Shown: piece by piece, positions 62,691 through 64,000 of the stretch
How positions within the stretch are numbered: position 1 is the first letter of the stretch
How the letters are laid out: the number at the start of each line of letters is the position of its first letter
Source of the DNA: Rhizoclosmatium globosum
Lineage: Eukaryota; Chytridiomycota; Chytridiomycetes; Chytridiales; Chytriomycetaceae
NCBI GenBank assembly: GCA_002104985.1
Contig: MCGO01000055.1
Coordinates: 124,001-188,000 of the forward strand
Direction: 5' to 3'
DNA: 64,000 nucleotides
Notes under the pieces: model-generated
Seen by the model: only the letters and a program-made list of their open reading frames with translations
Database searches by the model: none
What the model was told of the DNA's origin: nothing
Program-made: the position numbers and the translations under genes

Positions 62691-64000
62691 CATCGACTTG
62701 AAGAAGCGTTGAGCCTCTCTGGATTCTACTTGCCCGCGAGCTTACGGACTTGCTTCTCAACGTCCTTGTTAGATTTTGAAGTCTGGGCAATGAAGTGTAA
62801 GAACCATTGTCGGAATCATATTTGTCCATGGACTCAGAGTCACTGGAGGATTCAGCAAGAGTAGGCATATCAAAATCAGAATTGGAGGGGGAGGAATCGT
62901 CCAAATCGGCATTTTCACTCACCTTCAGAATCAATCTGAGAGCCTTCTTGTCAATCTTGACGTCTTTCTCGTCATCACTGGCACTGTTGGAGTAGTAGTC
63001 TGTTTCATACTCGGTGTCAGCAGCATTCGCATGCTTCTTGCGACGGTTGTTTCAGTCAGAGTCAGAAGCGTTGCGAGCAGAACGGTGGCGCTTGTCAGTT
63101 TTTCTTCTGTCACGGTCTTGGGAACTTGAAGAAGGACCAGAGTTTGAGGTAGGGGAAGACTGGGTGGTCTTAGATTTCTCTAAGCGTTGGGTCAGATCAA
63201 CAGCCTCTCCTTTCTCAATCAGACTGGCAGCAAAACAATAATGGCAAAGGAGATGTGTTGGATCTGGTTGATTGATGGAGGCGACACGTATTGTTAAGAT
63301 TGGCTTTGTATCCATTGTCAGAAAGCCAAGTCTCAAGCTCCTTAAACTTTGACACCATTGGTGAAGATTTGGTTCTCCCCTATGGCTTGATGTTAGTTAT
63401 TTATCAAAACCAATAGTTGGAGATAATGATGATGACTTACAGCATTTGCTCTGATATTCTTGTCAGACTTGTCAGATGGGTCAGAAAGGTTGCAAGCATT
63501 GGTCAAAGTGCTTGTCAACTTGGTGATAAGAGCTTCCATATTTGGAAACAACCTGTAACCGTCTTTCTCGATATCAAGTCGGATTCCAATGAAGCGGCTT
63601 CCAAGGACCGAACTATCTGGCATGTTCTTGTGGACAAGGGCCAGAGTGAGGACAAGAGAGAAGATATCGGCAGCCTTTTCCGCATCAGTGTCATTGAACT
63701 GGAAATGCTGGAAAACAGCCTTGATTTGCTGCAGACCTTGGGAAGACTTCTTGAGCTTTTCGACGAAAGCTTCCTACTTCTCCAAACTGTTCCGATGCTC
63801 CTTCGACAGTCCAGACTGCATGAGGTTGTTCAAGAACGTGGTGAAGTTTATCTGTGTGATGAAAAGTCGATTAGTCATCATTACAAAGTCGAATTTGAAA
63901 TGGATAAGGCAACCCGGTCATCTTGTTGGAAAACAGATCGCACAGCAGCGAATACATTCAAAAGAGTTGGGATGGCCTTGAAAGTTGGGTCCTCCTGGAT
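62691..64000 (-). pseudogene. Gag-like region of the copia element
   Basis: Leftward from the edge, the frames read QEDPTFKAIPTLLNVFAAVR, then SKEHRNSLEK, LKKSSQGLQQIKAVFQHFQF and DIFSLVLTLALVHKNMPD, then VSKFKELETWLSDNGYKAN and a CxxC knuckle-like remnant (HLLCHYCFAA). A Ser/Asp-rich tail follows (SNSDFDMPTLAESSSDSES). The helical pattern fits a retroelement capsid. An intron with good borders (GTAAGT...CATAG, 63380-63440) separates IRANA from GRTKSSP; a 33-base GTAATG...CACAG interval may be another. The region is cut by the window end. Confidence 0.5.

Larger units (their letters stand above)
58393..64000 (-). mobile_element. Ty1/copia retrotransposon, rearranged, truncated by window end
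   Basis: From the right edge leftward on the minus strand come a gag-like region, an integrase region, reverse transcriptase, RNase H and the LTR, in the copia order. The protease block is on the plus strand (62403-62690) and thus inverted. Several frame changes and one catalytic-site change in the reverse transcriptase indicate a degenerate copy. Integration took place in the protease part of the MULE-type element. Confidence 0.75.

Noticed and set aside
1..64000. tRNA, rRNA, riboswitch or CRISPR features
   Set aside because: I looked for cloverleaf arms with B-box-like GGTTCGA cores, rRNA-like conserved stretches and repeat-spacer arrays and found none that I could support.

Overview
The window looks like nuclear DNA of a zoosporic (flagellated) early-diverging fungus, most likely a chytrid. 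Genes carry many short GT-AG introns (about 45-90 bp), sit close together on both strands and are typical fungal housekeeping genes. A CCDC42/CFAP73-like axonemal coiled-coil gene (17.5-18.6 kb) points to a motile cilium. The species assignment is inference.

Layout. 0-7 kb: a histidine phosphatase, an acetyltransferase/condensation-like enzyme, the small GTPase ARL8 and a two-domain fluoride exporter. 7-25.7 kb: two copies of a secreted HELAEA-type protein and a divergent EXORDIUM-like relative surround a tandem pair of Argonaute genes, the primase large subunit PRI2, the CCDC42-like gene, ribosomal protein RPS2 and two unrecognised genes. 26-39 kb: a mitochondrial-type RCC1 protein, a relic of the secreted family, a peroxisomal-type carrier, an F-box/ankyrin protein, endonuclease IV (APN1), a TIR-like/TPR protein and a local cluster of tail-anchored surface-type paralogues with two relics and a DUF952 gene. 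39-49.5 kb (all minus strand): an inner-nuclear-membrane HEH1/MAN1 homologue, a second short HeH protein, the checkpoint kinase MPS1 and the exosome helicase MTR4. 50.7-51.9 kb: a third secreted HELAEA paralogue with a different C-terminal module. 52.5-64 kb: nested mobile DNA. A MULE-type transposase gene that seems to be joined to a Ulp1-like cysteine protease is interrupted by a deleted hAT element and by a Ty1/copia retroelement that runs off the right end.

A technical point governs the whole annotation. Essential genes (RPS2, PRI2, ARL8) each carry one or two single-base deletions, mostly in short homopolymers, that can be placed exactly from protein conservation. The same kind of break occurs in both Argonautes, the fluoride exporter and others. 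I read these as residual long-read assembly errors, so a frameshift alone is not taken as evidence of a pseudogene. Exon borders are my own reading of splice signals and are approximate unless a GT/AG pair is named.

The genes are mostly independent, but three themes stand out. Small-RNA machinery (two Argonautes whose difference is concentrated in the guide-5'-end-binding MID domain) lies in the same window as active and decayed transposons. A secreted gene family has spread over 45 kb while keeping a common core promoter. Nuclear-envelope and chromosome-segregation genes (two HeH proteins and MPS1) lie side by side.
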